Shown: positions 1 through 9,100, numbered from the stretch's first letter. The stretch: 13,618 bases of DNA from JBKHBT01 sp046542255 (GCA_046542255.1 JBKHBT010000091.1:1-13618), one strand, 5' to 3'. Translations and numbers: made by a program. Notes: generated from the sequence alone by a model not told the origin.

Positions 1-218
1 AACCCAAATCCTCCCCATTAACAACCCCTATATCAATGTATTAAATCCTAAATATGAATATTATCAAAGAAAATAGCGCGATTATCAAACAGTTATGCAG
101 TTCGCATCATGTGTCTTCGTTTTCGTCCAACCACCGCGCATTATAGCCCTTTCGTCCGCCGCCTGAGCGGAGTCGAAGGCAAGGTATATAATATCAAGCC
201 AAAGAAATAAATCACTCT

Positions 219-506
219 TTATGCTATGCAATGTAGCTTCGGCAATACCTTCGATGGCCGGTTCTTTGCAAGATCATAGGAACTTTGCAGGTTTATCCAG
301 AATTCTGGCGAATTGTCGAAAGCCTGCGATAAAAGCCATGCGGTCTGTGGAGTTACACCCCTTTTGCCTCGGACTAATTCATTAATCCGCTGCACCGGAA
401 CACCCAAATGACGGGCAAGTTCAACCTGTGTAAGTTCCAATGGATTAAGAAATTCTTCCTGAAGAATCTCGCCGGGATGTGTCGGTATTCTTTGATCTGG
501 TAACAT
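219..506 (-). CDS. higA: HigA-family antitoxin (XRE helix-turn-helix)
   Basis: A 95-residue DNA-binding antitoxin of the HigA/VapI type, which normally neutralises an mRNA-cleaving HigB toxin and represses the higBA operon. The sequence shows the family's opening 'IPTHPGEILQEEFLNPL', then a Xre-type helix-turn-helix at about residues 25-51 (LTQVELARHLGVPVQRINELVRGK), then 'TAWLLSQAFDNSPEFWINLQ', which is characteristic of HigA. Length is normal for the family. The ATG is preceded by AGAGGA at a good distance and lies 20 bp after the stop of a higB remnant, the usual toxin-then-antitoxin order. The toxin is broken, so this is probably an orphan antitoxin, which could still act as a transcriptional repressor or as an anti-addiction module. 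The identity is clear; continued activity is inference. Confidence 0.92.
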   Translation of the reverse strand: MLPDQRIPTHPGEILQEEFLNPLELTQVELARHLGVPVQRINELVRGKRGVTPQTAWLLSQAFDNSPEFWINLQSSYDLAKNRPSKVLPKLHCIA

Positions 507-526
507 TATTTTATTCCTCTCTATTT

Positions 527-583
527 CTAATGATGATAATCCGTGAGTTTGACATCTTATGCGCTTTTATCCTGCCATCTCTT
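527..583 (-). pseudogene. higB: C-terminal remnant of HigB toxin
   Basis: Reading the minus strand from 583 to 527 gives KRWQDKSA, a TAA stop, then DVKLTDYHH and TAG. This matches the end of HigB/RelE-type toxins, which typically finish '(F)RW(E/Q)DG.AYDVE(I/L)(T/V)DYH'. The stop stands exactly where the family has Tyr (TAT or TAC changed to TAA). Its final stop is 20 bp upstream of the higA start, the expected operon spacing. Immediately upstream, at 584-586, is another stop at the boundary of a dispersed repeat. The toxin cannot be made from this copy. Seen directly: frame, stops, spacing. Inferred: that the repeat disrupted it. Confidence 0.72.
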
Positions 584-585
584 CT

Positions 586-689
586 AAAGCCATATAAAAA
601 TAATATATAATACATAGCATAATATAATGCAACGGCTTTACTGGTGTTTTAGCCGGGAAGTATGACAATGCGGAACTGCGCATTGTCTG
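586..689 (+). repeat. Dispersed hairpin repeat, copy 1
   Basis: First of three copies. Order along the plus strand: AAAGCC (586-591), an A/T-rich tail of about 42 bp, GGCTTTACTGGTGTTTTAGCC (634-654), a short spacer, then the hairpin GACAATGCG-gaactg-CGCATTGTC (664-687) with a perfect 9-bp stem, and TG. AAAGCC and GGCTTT are inverted around the AT tail. The copy differs slightly from copies 2 and 3: GGTG for GATG, a one-base shorter spacer, and loop gaactg instead of gaacag. It carries no protein. It resembles a MITE or REP-type element and lies inside the ruined higB gene. Confidence 0.8.
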
Positions 690-690
690 A

Positions 691-768
691 TAGAGTGGTA
701 AAATTCAGAATCGCCAAAAACCTTTGACAGGTAATTTTCTTGACATATTTCTTGCTTAAACGATGCTT
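691..768 (-). pseudogene. Possible N-terminal remnant of HigB toxin
   Basis: On the minus strand, beyond the repeat, the frame 768 to 691 reads KHRLSKKYVKK then ITCQRFLAILNFTTL. This loosely resembles the N-terminal half of HigB proteins ('...R..(R/K)(R/F)...I...A.RKL..LN.ATTL..LR'). The segment stops at the repeat edge, and the other side resumes with the HigB C-terminus. About 30 residues of the normal middle would be missing. A TAA lies just upstream at 775-777, so no intact start is present. The match is degenerate and was made by eye. Confidence 0.33.
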
Positions 769-1061
769 GCAAGGTTATTTTTCATTTAATAATACGGTCG
801 AATTCAAGTAGATCTATGAAATAACCTGAGCCTTATAGGTTAGGTTTATTGATTTGGGATAGGATAGTCGAGCTAAATCTAATTTGATGTAAATTCTGTA
901 CTGATTAGTTATTGCCTACTATATTTACAAGGTGGTTACGTAAAAATTCCTGTTTTTTTCGTGACAACACTAAGATGATAAAAAGCAAGAATAACCAGTT
1001 GCTTTATTCTCCCACTTTAGCGATTTCAGAACCATAACCAAATTTTTTGCGGCTTACCATT

Positions 1062-1180
1062 CTCATTCCAACAAGAATGCACAATAGCTTACCATGCTTA
1101 TCCCAAAAAGTATGGATTACGGTTTAACTCCCTCATTCCAACGCTTTGCGTGAATGGAAGCATAGCAACGCTCCGCGTTG
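1062..1180. repeat. Cluster of short REP-like palindromes
   Basis: Two segments begin with the same CTCATTCCAAC (1062-1072 and 1132-1142), and each closes into a hairpin ending GAATG. The first is CATTC-caacaa-GAATG (1064-1079). The second, at 1134-1156, pairs CATTC with GAATG and ACGC with GCGT around a TTT loop, with a two-base bulge. A third hairpin, CAACGC-tcc-GCGTTG, is at 1166-1180 and shares the CAACGC arm. GCTTACCAT also occurs twice nearby. These look like decayed intergenic palindromic repeats; function unknown. Confidence 0.55.
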
Positions 1181-1266
1181 AATCATCTTACCCTCTAAAA
1201 TACTGCACAAACAATTACATCAAAAAACCAAGCAAGAGCATTATTTTTTATTTTCCTTGATTTTCT

Positions 1267-1297
1267 CTTAACTTTTTGCATATTTTTTAAGGTTAAG
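1267..1297. promoter_or_regulatory. Inverted repeat upstream of ppdK
   Basis: CTTAAC (1267-1272) is matched by GTTAAG (1292-1297). Extended by three bases, the arms agree at 8 of 9 positions (CTTAACTTT versus AAGGTTAAG). It sits about 40-70 bp before the ppdK start, where an operator or a leader hairpin could lie. No regulator is recognised. Confidence 0.3.
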
Positions 1298-1339
1298 CTA
1301 TTTGGTCATCTAAAAGTTAAACATAAACCAGGAGAAAAA

Positions 1340-3967
1340 ATGGCAGAGAAACATGTATATTTCTTCGGCGGCGGAAAAGCCGAAGGCGACAGGTCAATGA
1401 AAGAATTACTCGGCGGCAAAGGCGCAAATCTCGCCGAAATGACCAAGATCGGTATTTCTGTACCACCAGGATTCACTATCGCAACAACGGTCTGTGACTA
1501 CTATTCAAAGAATAAAGACTATCCAGATTCGCTGATGCCGGAAATCAAAAAGAATCTCAAGAAGACCGAAGAAATCATGGGTAAAAAATTCGAGGATCCT
1601 AAAGATCCACTCCTGGTTTCGGTTCGAAGCGGCGCCGCCGTATCTATGCCGGGAATGATGGACACCGTCCTGAATCTCGGACTCAATGACAAATCTGTCG
1701 AAGCAATATCTAAAAAGGCCGGAAGTGAAAGATTTGCGTGGGATATCTATCGTAGGCTTATCAATATGTTCGGCGATGTGGTTATGGATATCGAACATGA
1801 GAAATTCGGCTCTGCAATGGATAAAATGAAAGCCGACCTCGGCATCAAAAATGACCTCGATCTCACAGCCGACCATCTCAAAGAACTCGTAGAAAAATAC
1901 AAGGCAATCTACAAAGAAGAAACCGGCGAAGATTTCCCACAGGAGCCGATGGTTCAGCTCGAAAAAGCTATCCATGCCGTTTTTGAAAGCTGGGATAATC
2001 CGCGCGCTATTAAATATAGAAAGATCAATGAAATTCAGGGCCTGCTCGGTACAGCCGTTAATGTCCAGACTATGGTCTATGGCAATATGGGCGATGATTG
2101 TGCCACTGGCGTTGCATTTACCAGAAATCCCGCAACTGGCGAAAATAAATTCTATGGCGAATTCCTTTTCAATGCCCAGGGCGAAGACGTGGTCGCCGGA
2201 ATCCGTACACCGAAGCCGGTCAAGGAAATGGGTGATATAATGCCGGAAATCTACGAAGAACTCGTCAGCACCAAAGATGTTCTTGAGAAACACTATCGCG
2301 ATATGCAGGATATCGAGTTCACGATTCAGGAAGGTAAATTGTGGCTTCTCCAGACAAGAACCGGCAAAAGGACAACGATCGCCGCTCTAAAAATCGCAGT
2401 CGATATGGTTCATGAAGGACTCATCGACAAAGAAACTGCAATCATGCGCCTTAAGCCGAAACAGCTCGACCACCTACTTCATCCACAATTCGATCCTGAT
2501 GCAGATAAGATTATCATTGCCAAAGGCCTTCCAGCATCGCCAGGCGCAGCTACTGGACAGGTAGTTTTCGATGCGGAAACAGCAGAACAATGGAACTCAG
2601 AAGGCAAAAAGGTCTTACTGGTTAGAATGGAAACATCGCCGGAAGATATCGGTGGTATGGATGCCGCAGAAGGCGTTCTGACAGCACGCGGTGGAATGAC
2701 TTCTCATGCGGCAGTCGTCGCTCGCGGAATGGGCAAAACATGCGTAGCGGGATGCGATGAGCTGGATGTCGATTATGAAAATAAGATCATCAAGGTTGAT
2801 GGCCGCAAAATCGAAGAAGGCGATTTTATATCGATAGATGGTACATCTGGCGAAGTTATGCTGGGTAAAGTCGATACCAAAAAGCCTGATATCTCTGGCG
2901 ATTTCTCGGAATTTATGGACTGGGTCGATGAAATCAAGCGCCTTGGCGTACGCACAAATGCCGATAATCCAAAGGATGCCGGCGTTGCAAGAGATTTTGG
3001 TGCAAAAGGAATCGGCCTTTGCAGAACCGAGCATATGTTCTTCGAAAAGGACAGAATCTGGGTCGTGCGCAGAATGATCCTTGCAGAAAGCGAAGAAAAA
3101 CGCCGCGAAGCACTAAAAGAGCTTCTTCCATATCAGCGCGAAGATTTCTATGGCATTTTCAAAGCCATGGACGGCCTTCCAGTTACTGTAAGATTCCTCG
3201 ACCCGCCGCTTCATGAGTTCTTGCCGAAAGACAAAGCATCTCAGAAAGAAATGGCTGCCAAACTCGATATCGATATCGATAGGCTAAAAACTCTCATCGA
3301 GAAGCTCGATGAAGTCAATCCGATGCTCGGACATCGCGGATGCCGTCTTGGCATAACATATCCAGAGATCACCGAGATGCAGAGCCGCGCCATTTTCGAA
3401 GCCGCTTGCGAATCGACATTTGCAGGGCACAAGGTTTTCCCCGAAATCATGATTCCGCTAATCGGCACAGAGGCAGAACTGAAAAACCAACGCGAAATAG
3501 TCGATAGAGTCGCCCAGGAAGTATTCGCCGAAAAAGAAACCGAAGTCGAATACAAGGTCGGCACCATGATCGAAATTCCGCGCGCTGCACTCACTGCAAA
3601 TATGATTGCAAGAACAGCAGAATTCTTCTCATTTGGCACAAATGACCTGACTCAGATGACATTCGGATACAGCCGTGATGATGCCGGCGTATTCATCCCG
3701 GAATACAAAGAAAAAGGCATCTTAGACAATGATCCATTCCAGGTCCTCGACCAGGAAGGCGTTGGCCAATTGGTCAAGATGGGGCTCGAGCGTGGAAGAC
3801 AAACCAATCCGAAGCTCAAGGTCGGAATCTGCGGCGAACATGGCGGAGAGCCGTCTTCGGTCAAGTTCTGCCATGGAATCGGCATGGACTATGTCTCCTG
3901 CTCACCATATCGTGTACCGATAGCAAGACTTGCTGCTGCGCAGGCAGTTATCGAAGAAAAGAAATAA
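1340..3967 (+). CDS. ppdK: Pyruvate, phosphate dikinase
   Basis: Cytoplasmic enzyme that interconverts pyruvate + ATP + phosphate and PEP + AMP + pyrophosphate. It is used in pyrophosphate-linked glycolysis or in making PEP for gluconeogenesis. The 875-residue length is normal. Domains in order: N-terminal ATP-grasp nucleotide-binding region (about 1-340, with 'GGKGANLAEM' and 'SVRSGAAVSMPGMMDTVLNLGLN'), the swivelling phosphohistidine domain with catalytic His456 in 'GGMTSHAAVVARGMGKTCV', and a C-terminal TIM barrel with 'GLCRTEHMFF', 'MIEIPRAALTA', 'FFSFGTNDLTQMTFGYSRDD' and active-site Cys831 in 'GICGEHGGEP'. The key residues are intact. The ATG follows AGGAG at 6 bp. A strong terminator follows and no other gene shares its strand closely, so it is probably monocistronic. 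The direction of flux cannot be read from the sequence. Confidence 0.97.
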   Translation: MAEKHVYFFGGGKAEGDRSMKELLGGKGANLAEMTKIGISVPPGFTIATTVCDYYSKNKDYPDSLMPEIKKNLKKTEEIMGKKFEDPKDPLLVSVRSGAAVSMPGMMDTVLNLGLNDKSVEAISKKAGSERFAWDIYRRLINMFGDVVMDIEHEKFGSAMDKMKADLGIKNDLDLTADHLKELVEKYKAIYKEETGEDFPQEPMVQLEKAIHAVFESWDNPRAIKYRKINEIQGLLGTAVNVQTMVYGNMGDDCATGVAFTRNPATGENKFYGEFLFNAQGEDVVAGIRTPKPVKEMGDIMPEIYEELVSTKDVLEKHYRDMQDIEFTIQEGKLWLLQTRTGKRTTIAALKIAVDMVHEGLIDKETAIMRLKPKQLDHLLHPQFDPDADKIIIAKGLPASPGAATGQVVFDAETAEQWNSEGKKVLLVRMETSPEDIGGMDAAEGVLTARGGMTSHAAVVARGMGKTCVAGCDELDVDYENKIIKVDGRKIEEGDFISIDGTSGEVMLGKVDTKKPDISGDFSEFMDWVDEIKRLGVRTNADNPKDAGVARDFGAKGIGLCRTEHMFFEKDRIWVVRRMILAESEEKRREALKELLPYQREDFYGIFKAMDGLPVTVRFLDPPLHEFLPKDKASQKEMAAKLDIDIDRLKTLIEKLDEVNPMLGHRGCRLGITYPEITEMQSRAIFEAACESTFAGHKVFPEIMIPLIGTEAELKNQREIVDRVAQEVFAEKETEVEYKVGTMIEIPRAALTANMIARTAEFFSFGTNDLTQMTFGYSRDDAGVFIPEYKEKGILDNDPFQVLDQEGVGQLVKMGLERGRQTNPKLKVGICGEHGGEPSSVKFCHGIGMDYVSCSPYRVPIARLAAAQAVIEEKK

Positions 3968-3998
3968 TCGCTTTCGGAAAAGCATTATAGATTATAGA

Positions 3999-4030
3999 AG
4001 CGGGCTTTTATGGGCCCGCTTTTTCTTTTA
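3999..4030 (+). terminator. Intrinsic terminator of ppdK
   Basis: AGCGGGC (3999-4005) pairs with GCCCGCT (4014-4020) around an 8-base loop and is followed by a T-rich run (TTTTTCTTTT). It lies 31 bp after the ppdK stop. This is a classic rho-independent terminator. Confidence 0.88.
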
Positions 4031-4199
4031 TGCTTTTTATTCTTTGCATCCTGTTTTGTATTCTTCTTTGAACCGGGATTTTTAAGGATAAATAGCATTT
4101 CTCATTATGGCGACATTAAGCAAAGTATTTTTTGAATTATACTTGCCGATTCTAAAATTGTTTACTAACTTAATTAAAAGGTAAATGAAAAGATAAAAA

Positions 4200-4211
4200 G
4201 TAAATATTTAC
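4200..4211. promoter_or_regulatory. Perfect 12-bp palindrome upstream of the SBBP gene
   Basis: GTAAATATTTAC is a perfect palindrome 55 bp before the preferred start of the next gene. The surrounding ~235 bp after the ppdK terminator is AT-rich and otherwise featureless. It could be an operator or a chance AT palindrome. Confidence 0.25.
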
Positions 4212-4266
4212 AATTGTGCTTTTCTCTTCAACCTGGTGGTACAGGTTTTTAAATAACAGGGACATT

Positions 4267-5889
4267 ATGCGCTATTTAATCCTTTTGCTTCTTTTTTTTA
4301 CATTTCAATGTAATGCACAATCCATAAGTTGGAACTGGGGAAAGGCTATTCATGGCCCGAGCAATGAGGATGAAATCGATGCTTTGGCTTCCGATAACCA
4401 TGCAAATGTTTACTCAAGCGGAAAGTTCGAAGATACCTTATTCTTCAATGATTACAATGATACTTTAATTAGCAGAGGGATGGCCGATATTATGCTTATG
4501 AAATATGATTCCACAGGTCATCTTTTATGGTATGAACAATTTGGAGGCACTGGTGAGGATAATGCATTTGACGCTGTTTGTGATAGCGAAAACAACTTGA
4601 TCCTTAGTGGGTATTACCAAGACACCATTATTTTCGATACAGATACTTTAGTTTCCAATGGTGGTTTTGATGCATTTATCATTAAGTTTGATCCTGATGG
4701 TAATATCATTTGGTCGCTTTCATTTGGTGGTTCAGAAAAGGATGGTGCCAATGAAGTTAAAATCTCTACTGATGACAGAATCATTGCCACCGCAGATAGT
4801 TATAGTGATTTTAGGATAGATACGTTTAATATTACCAATACAGGATTTAGAGATGCATATGTGATGTCTATTACATCCAGTGGAAATATTGAATGGTACC
4901 GTTCGATTCAAGGAGCTGGCCATGCACGTTCAAAATCAGTTGCTGCGGATTGTTTTGGCAATGTTTTTTTTGGTGGAGATTTTTACGGCTCCAATTACGT
5001 AAATGACGAACATGGCATTCCGAATTTATTGATCAATAGCGGTAATAATGATGCTTTCCTAACGTGTTGGAATGATGAAGGTGATTTGAAATGGTTCAAA
5101 AAATGGGGAAGCTCAGGCTATGAGTATTGCAAGGGTTTGACTACTAATAATGACGGTGAAGTTTTTGCATGTGGCCCTTTTGAGAACACAGTTGCTTTTG
5201 ATAGTGTTAGTCTTACATCTGCAGGGGGAGTGGACTACATCTTATGGAAGCTTGATAGTATGGGGGATAGTCAGTGGATTAGGCAACTTTCAAGTCCCAG
5301 TGATGTTTTAGGGGGAGGCGAATTGATTGATGACGGCAATCAGGGTGTTGCCCTTGGTTTGGGAATGATAGATACCCTTACTATTGACGACATTCCAGGA
5401 ACACAGCAATTTACTATTCCCGCCTCCAGCGCATACCCTATTTTCCTAATTTATGATATAGATGGCAAAGTAGTGCAAACCTTAGAAAGTCCATACAGTA
5501 TATATAGTTCCTGCGGAGAAATAAGACGATCAGGGAATTATTTTTTCCTGGATATCATGTTTATGGGTGGAATAATACTGGGAACTGAAACTTTTACAAC
5601 TTCGCCCATAGACAATAAAGATGGAATATTAGCTTGTATTCATACTTCCGTTTTTGGTATTGGTTCCGATTATGAACCAGACAAGCCTTATGAAATTATC
5701 GTTTACCCTAATCCAGCAAATACCCAAATTAATGTAGATTGCCAAACAGGCTTTCAAATTTACAATTCGGCAGGACAATTAGTTAGCCAGAGCCGCCAGG
5801 CAACAAGCCAAATTAATATTTCGGACTTGCCAACGGGAGCCTATATCGTGAAAACAGACAATAGCATAGGAAGATTTATTAAGAAATAG
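4267..5889 (+). CDS. Secreted SBBP-repeat beta-propeller protein with type A T9SS tail
   Basis: A 540-residue exported protein of unknown exact role. An N-terminal signal peptide (MRYLILLLLFFTFQCNAQ) fixes the start at the ATG; an in-frame GTG at 4216 would add 17 polar residues before it and is unlikely. Residues about 26-340 hold roughly five degenerate repeats of about 60 residues with the pattern 'D..gNvY.sG.f.dT..F....L.S.G..D.....D..G...W...fGg', the SBBP (seven-bladed beta-propeller-like) repeat. Residues about 479-540 ('IIVYPNPANTQINV' ... 'LPTGAYIVKTDNSIGRFIKK') are a type A sorting domain that directs T9SS export and surface attachment. Upstream is the ppdK terminator, so it has its own transcript. 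Codon and base use are more AT-rich and Bacteroidota-like than in the neighbouring genes, suggesting transfer. The Shine-Dalgarno is weak (CAGGGA), as is common in Bacteroidota. Confidence 0.85.
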   Translation: MRYLILLLLFFTFQCNAQSISWNWGKAIHGPSNEDEIDALASDNHANVYSSGKFEDTLFFNDYNDTLISRGMADIMLMKYDSTGHLLWYEQFGGTGEDNAFDAVCDSENNLILSGYYQDTIIFDTDTLVSNGGFDAFIIKFDPDGNIIWSLSFGGSEKDGANEVKISTDDRIIATADSYSDFRIDTFNITNTGFRDAYVMSITSSGNIEWYRSIQGAGHARSKSVAADCFGNVFFGGDFYGSNYVNDEHGIPNLLINSGNNDAFLTCWNDEGDLKWFKKWGSSGYEYCKGLTTNNDGEVFACGPFENTVAFDSVSLTSAGGVDYILWKLDSMGDSQWIRQLSSPSDVLGGGELIDDGNQGVALGLGMIDTLTIDDIPGTQQFTIPASSAYPIFLIYDIDGKVVQTLESPYSIYSSCGEIRRSGNYFFLDIMFMGGIILGTETFTTSPIDNKDGILACIHTSVFGIGSDYEPDKPYEIIVYPNPANTQINVDCQTGFQIYNSAGQLVSQSRQATSQINISDLPTGAYIVKTDNSIGRFIKK

Positions 5890-6022
5890 AATCGTCTTTC
5901 GAATCTATAACCTCTCTATAATGGTCTTGCTCATCTTATTCTTGTTAGTCTTGATCCAAAGCCTTGCACTGTGTTCAATAACAAGCGGTTACCTATGGAA
6001 ACGGTACTATATCTCTTTGGCT

Positions 6023-6047
6023 AAGGGGCTGTTTTTTTTCAGTCCTT
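6023..6047 (+). terminator. Weak hairpin downstream of the SBBP gene
   Basis: In the 239 bp after the SBBP stop, AAGGGGCTG and CAGTCCTT can form an imperfect hairpin around a run of eight T. This is not a canonical terminator, because the T run is in the loop. No better terminator was seen for that gene. The rest of 5890-6083 holds nothing recognisable. Confidence 0.2.
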
Positions 6048-6093
6048 ACATATGTGAGATTCCAAAAAACGACAGTTGGGTTGCGATATATAC

Positions 6094-6185
6094 AACATAT
6101 ATATAATACTTAATATATATACGAAAAAGGCTTTACTGATGTTTTAGCCTGAAAAGTATGACAATGCGGAACAGCGCATTGTCTG
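6094..6185 (+). repeat. Dispersed hairpin repeat, copy 2
   Basis: AT-rich tail (about 6094-6128), then GGCTTTACTGATGTTTTAGCC (6129-6149), the spacer TGAAAAGTAT, and the hairpin GACAATGCG-gaacag-CGCATTGTC (6160-6183), then TG. Its hairpin is identical to copy 3. It has the same orientation as copy 1 and is inverted relative to copy 3. The hairpin ends 5 bp before the stop codon of the minus-strand lectin gene, so it may also serve as that gene's transcript end. The AAAGCC outer border of copies 1 and 3 is not visible here, so the left edge is approximate. Confidence 0.8.
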
Positions 6186-6188
6186 AAA

Positions 6189-9100
6189 TTATCTAATCAA
6201 AGTAAAAGTGCCTTCACAGACCTTCTCGCCATCTATCATGATAATATAAATATAAAGACCCGGTGGAAGCATCGAGTTTTTCCCATCGATGCCATCGAAG
6301 CTTCGGCCGGTATTATAATAGCCAAAACTCGCATCTATATCGCTGCGATATACTTCGGAATGCCTTTTGTCAAAGATAATTAGTTCGGCATCATCGATTT
6401 CCTGGCCGGGATAAATGAAGTGAATATGATCATTGTAGCCATCAGCATTTGGGGAAAACGGATTCGGGAATGCATTGCAGATTTTTGTCTCGGTATAGAA
6501 TACCCAATCTGCTTCTGAAGCATTGCCAATGCAAAGATCGGGCGAATCGGTAATTCCTTCGATATGTATATTGGCAGAATCGCCATTTGGGATCACAAGC
6601 CCCGCTTGCTCTAATGATAGAATGATAGTAGCACTATTGCCATCATACTGGATATCCAGGGCTTCGTTATCTATTGTAAAACAATTATCGCCATAGACAC
6701 AGATTGAGATTTCGCTGGCATCTATCTCGCTCATATCATCTTCGGCCAGAATCGCAATATCTGGCGATGTCTCTCTCGTAACAGACAAATGCGTCGGGTT
6801 CTGAAGGCTTAGAACCGGTTGTTGAAAGTCTGTCATAAAGCTATAATCGAGAATAAGTATCCTATCGTCCGGCCCGAGATATGGGAAGCTCTGATAGAGC
6901 CGAATTTCGATATTTTCGCCATGTTCCCAATTGCCAGAAGGCTGGAAAATCAGCGTATCACCGATATGATAGAGTTCATCCGAGCCAATTGTATATAGCA
7001 TATCATCGATATAAAGCTCGAGTATATCCCAATTAATCATCGGAGGTTCGGTCATATCTATTCGTATATTTTGGTCGCGGCAGGCGCTTATCTGTCCGGG
7101 CAATGGCGTAATTGCCTCAGCCGCATAGTCGAAATTGATAACAGGTACAATTATAGAATTCTGGCCGATATTGCAAAAACTATCAGCAGTTTGCACAGTT
7201 ATCTCTATCGAATCGCAAAGGTTCGGCATTACGATGAAATCGAAGATGGTATCTTCGGTGAAAAAGCTATCGACTATTCCGCAATAATCGACAAAAATGT
7301 GATATCCTGCTTCGCTATCCGGGAATAGGTCATAGCTTGCGAAATTGATAGACAGGGAATCGCCGCCAAGAGCCGTGTCTGATTCGCTGAAAATTTCGAT
7401 TCGCGGTGGTCGGCTGTCTATTGGGCCTTCTGCTATGAAATTGATATCCATAATATCGGTATGTGGCGAGAAAATCACAAAATCATCTATGATATGCGAA
7501 GAATGCGCACTCCCTGTCGATGCAGAAAATCCCGTATATGCCCAGAATGGTTCGAGTTCCGGGTATTCGCCATCGATGAACGTAAAGCCATCAAATCGCA
7601 CCTCGATATGTGGATAATTTATATCGAGAAAGACATGATGCCATTCGCCATCGATCAGCTCTTCTGCAATCGGAATTTCTTCGATAGGTGTCGGTATAGG
7701 CTGGCTTCCGGCAAGGCAGCAGGTATCATCGATCGAAAGCTCGAGATGGTTACCATCGATATCGCAGCAGTTTTCCCATGTATCAAGTCCTATGCCCCAG
7801 CCCTCGGTTTGCGAGATTCCTAATTGTCCGCCCCATGCCAATGGAGGATTTGCATGGCGAGTAAGTATCAATGATACACCATCTGCGCCTCTTGAATCCT
7901 CGGTCTGCAGCTTAAAACGGAAGCTAACCTGCAATGTATCTGTCAAAACCGAATCCACAGTCAATAGCCTGCCATTTCGCCAATTTCTATCCTGTGTGAG
8001 GACGAAATAGCCGCTATCGGAATCCACGAAGCCATCATTTCCGTTAATTGTATAGACTGTGGTATCAAGGCTGGAGAAGCTATCGACAAGAGCTACAGCA
8101 GCACCGGTTCCAATTTGAAGCTGTAAATCGGAAATTTCTATATCGGGCCAGTCCTCCGAAAGATGCCATGTAAAACAATGCTCGCCAGGCAGAACTCCTG
8201 GGCCAAGGTCATTTTCATCATCCGATATGCTGCTAAAAATGCTATCGCCGGCTTCGATCCAGCTTGCGCCGCTATCGGCAGAGACGCTGGCACGAATATC
8301 CGCCGAATCGACCGATAAAATATAGCAGATTTCAATGAAATTTTCGCCATCACAATAAGTCTCTTCGGAAAACCATGCAGAATCGATAGAAGGAATCAGA
8401 TCCGGCTCTTCATCTTCATAGAACCACAAAATGCAAGTATCTGCGCCCTGGTTGCAGAAGCTATCGCGGGCCGTGACAATCAGCGTGCAATTCTCGCAGG
8501 CCTCCGTAGCCGTAAAATCGATAGTATTGTCATATAAATCAAAGCTCTCATCGATGCCACAGCCTTTAAAGAAAACCGAGCATTGCTCCGTTGGCATAGA
8601 AATATCCTCGATAGTCCATTCATAAGTGAAATCCACATCTATCGGCAGCGGTTCGAAAACACAGTCTATATTCACATTAGGTGGTTTTGAATCCAGGAAG
8701 GTAGTGCTATGCAGCGAATCGAAATCCGCCATCGATCCCATCGGATCCAGTGAGTATTGCAAAGATGTAATTGGCTCTCCAGACGCATCGACAATCTTAT
8801 GGCTCAAAGCAAAATAATCGAATCTATTATAGATCCAGATATAGACAGAATGCCATTCACATGCCGACAGCTCCATCGGAATCATATCCGGTGGGCCTTC
8901 GGAGCTTAGCAGATTCGGCATATGGTCGCGGTCTTCGAAAATTAGCTCACCATCGAGCCAAACCTGCATATCATCATCCTTGCGCGCCCAAAGATAGACA
9001 GTAGTATCGGTTTCTTCGGAGCATATATAAAAATGCGCATAGCCATGTGAATATCGTCTCCAACCATATCTATCGCCGAATTCGATAAATCCGGGAAGTT

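Larger units (their letters stand above)
688..1339. other. Gene-poor interval between higBA remnant and ppdK
   Basis: About 650 bp with no convincing reading frame apart from the tentative higB fragment at its left edge. It is AT-rich. It holds a small inverted repeat TAACCT/AGGTTA (822-827 and 837-842), a cluster of REP-like palindromes (1062-1180) and an inverted repeat close to ppdK (1267-1297). A promoter for ppdK must lie here, but I could not pick one unambiguously. Confidence 0.6.

Noticed and set aside
160..182. CCGCCTGAGCGGAGTCGAAGGC as a possible palindromic repeat
   Set aside because: A similar phrase recurs in intergenic regions of many bacteria, but this single copy is not a good palindrome and has no second copy in the window.
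1505..2293. 262-residue reading frame antisense to ppdK
   Set aside because: It lies entirely within the well-supported ppdK gene. The composition is that of a reversed coding strand, with no family or ribosome site.
4216..4266. GTG start giving a 17-residue extension of the SBBP protein
   Set aside because: The signal peptide begins at the ATG at 4267, and the extension adds polar and aromatic residues atypical of an export signal.
5921..6106. 61-residue hydrophobic reading frame after the SBBP gene
   Set aside because: No Shine-Dalgarno, no family resemblance, and it runs into the AT tail of repeat copy 2. The hydrophobicity is explained by T-rich sequence.
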